Shown: positions 24,045 to 24,156 of the stretch, piece after piece
Layout of the letters: each line of letters opens with the position of its first letter
Position numbering within the stretch: the first letter of the stretch is position 1
Origin: Treponema sp.
GTDB taxonomy: Bacteria; Spirochaetota; Spirochaetia; Treponematales; Treponemataceae
Length of the DNA stretch: 24,156 nucleotides
NCBI GenBank assembly: GCA_017963165.1
Contig: JAGCTZ010000145.1
Coordinates: forward strand, 1 to 24,156
Direction of reading: 5' to 3'
Position numbers and translations under genes: made by a program
Notes under the pieces: generated by a model
The model's input: the letters and a program-made list of their open reading frames with translations, nothing else
Database searches by the model: none
What the model was told of the DNA's origin: nothing

Positions 24045-24156
24045 CACTTTCCAATGTGTTCTGCATAAGCATAGCAATTGTCATTGGTCCAACGCCGCCT
24101 GGCACTGGAGTGATAGCTGATGCGATTGGTTCAACTTCGTCAAAGTCCACATCACC
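24028..24156 (-). CDS. folD: FolD, methylenetetrahydrofolate dehydrogenase/cyclohydrolase, 3' end only
   Basis: Last 42 codons of a gene that continues beyond the window. [10 protein letters not shown], then [20 protein letters not shown], is the conserved C-terminal FolD block contributing to the NADP- and substrate-binding site. FolD interconverts methylene-, methenyl- and 10-formyl-tetrahydrofolate. It is convergent with folE2, with the stop codon (24030-24028) inside the folE2 coding end. Confidence 0.95.
   Translation of the reverse strand, partial: GDVDFDEVEPIASAITPVPGGVGPMTIAMLMQNTLESAMARL

Overview
This window looks like a piece of a treponeme chromosome (Spirochaetota), most likely a host-associated, gut or rumen type. 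The grounds are a class I (archaeal-type) lysyl-tRNA synthetase, a spirochaete-style EF-G, a BMP-type lipoprotein/ABC importer operon of the rfu/pnr kind, FolE2 in place of FolE, and AT-rich DNA with loose spirochaetal lipoboxes. The species call is inference from protein features; no search was run. No tRNA, rRNA or CRISPR array was seen.

Layout. 1-2734: the 3' part of fusA (EF-G) with a small P-loop NTPase gene behind it, closed by a strong terminator. 2735-5440: a G-rich intergenic repeat-like stretch, a polytopic membrane protein, a MarR regulator, and a convergent CBS-PP2C (RsbU/SpoIIE-type) phosphatase whose 3' end overlaps marR. 5508-9636: a promoter overlapped by a 22-bp perfect palindrome, then a four-gene BMP-family ABC importer (lipoprotein, double ATPase, two permeases), probably for a nucleoside or flavin. 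Its ATPase carries an in-frame palindromic repeat insertion. 9709-11730: a methyl-accepting chemotaxis protein.

11.8-16.1 kb is an accessory island. It holds a secreted DUF4424/YARHG-like protein, two unrecognised secreted proteins, three orphan signal-peptide starts, a decayed IS256-family transposase tail, another coding remnant, and a tight three-gene module (DUF3990-like predicted ADP-ribosyltransferase, an 81-aa protein, a DUF3791-like protein) that could be a toxin-antitoxin-type system.

16.15-24.16 kb returns to housekeeping genes. On the minus strand are argS, class I lysS (fused to a C-terminal tRNA-binding OB fold), a SPOR-domain protein, a LapA-like membrane protein and miaB. Then come divergent folE2 and the 3' end of convergent folD. 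FolE2 and FolD both belong to folate/pterin metabolism.

The most striking cross-cutting signal is promoter geometry. In at least five genes (BMP lipoprotein, DUF3990-like gene, lysS, miaB, folE2), and probably a sixth (membrane protein at 2860), the -10 box ends 6 or 7 nt before the start codon and no Shine-Dalgarno sequence is present. This suggests leaderless mRNAs. Most operon-internal genes here do have SD sequences, the clear exceptions being the ABC ATPase and the ORF at 15013. A second signal is a family of GGCCCTTCGAC-type palindromic repeats, two intergenic and one read through in frame as protein.
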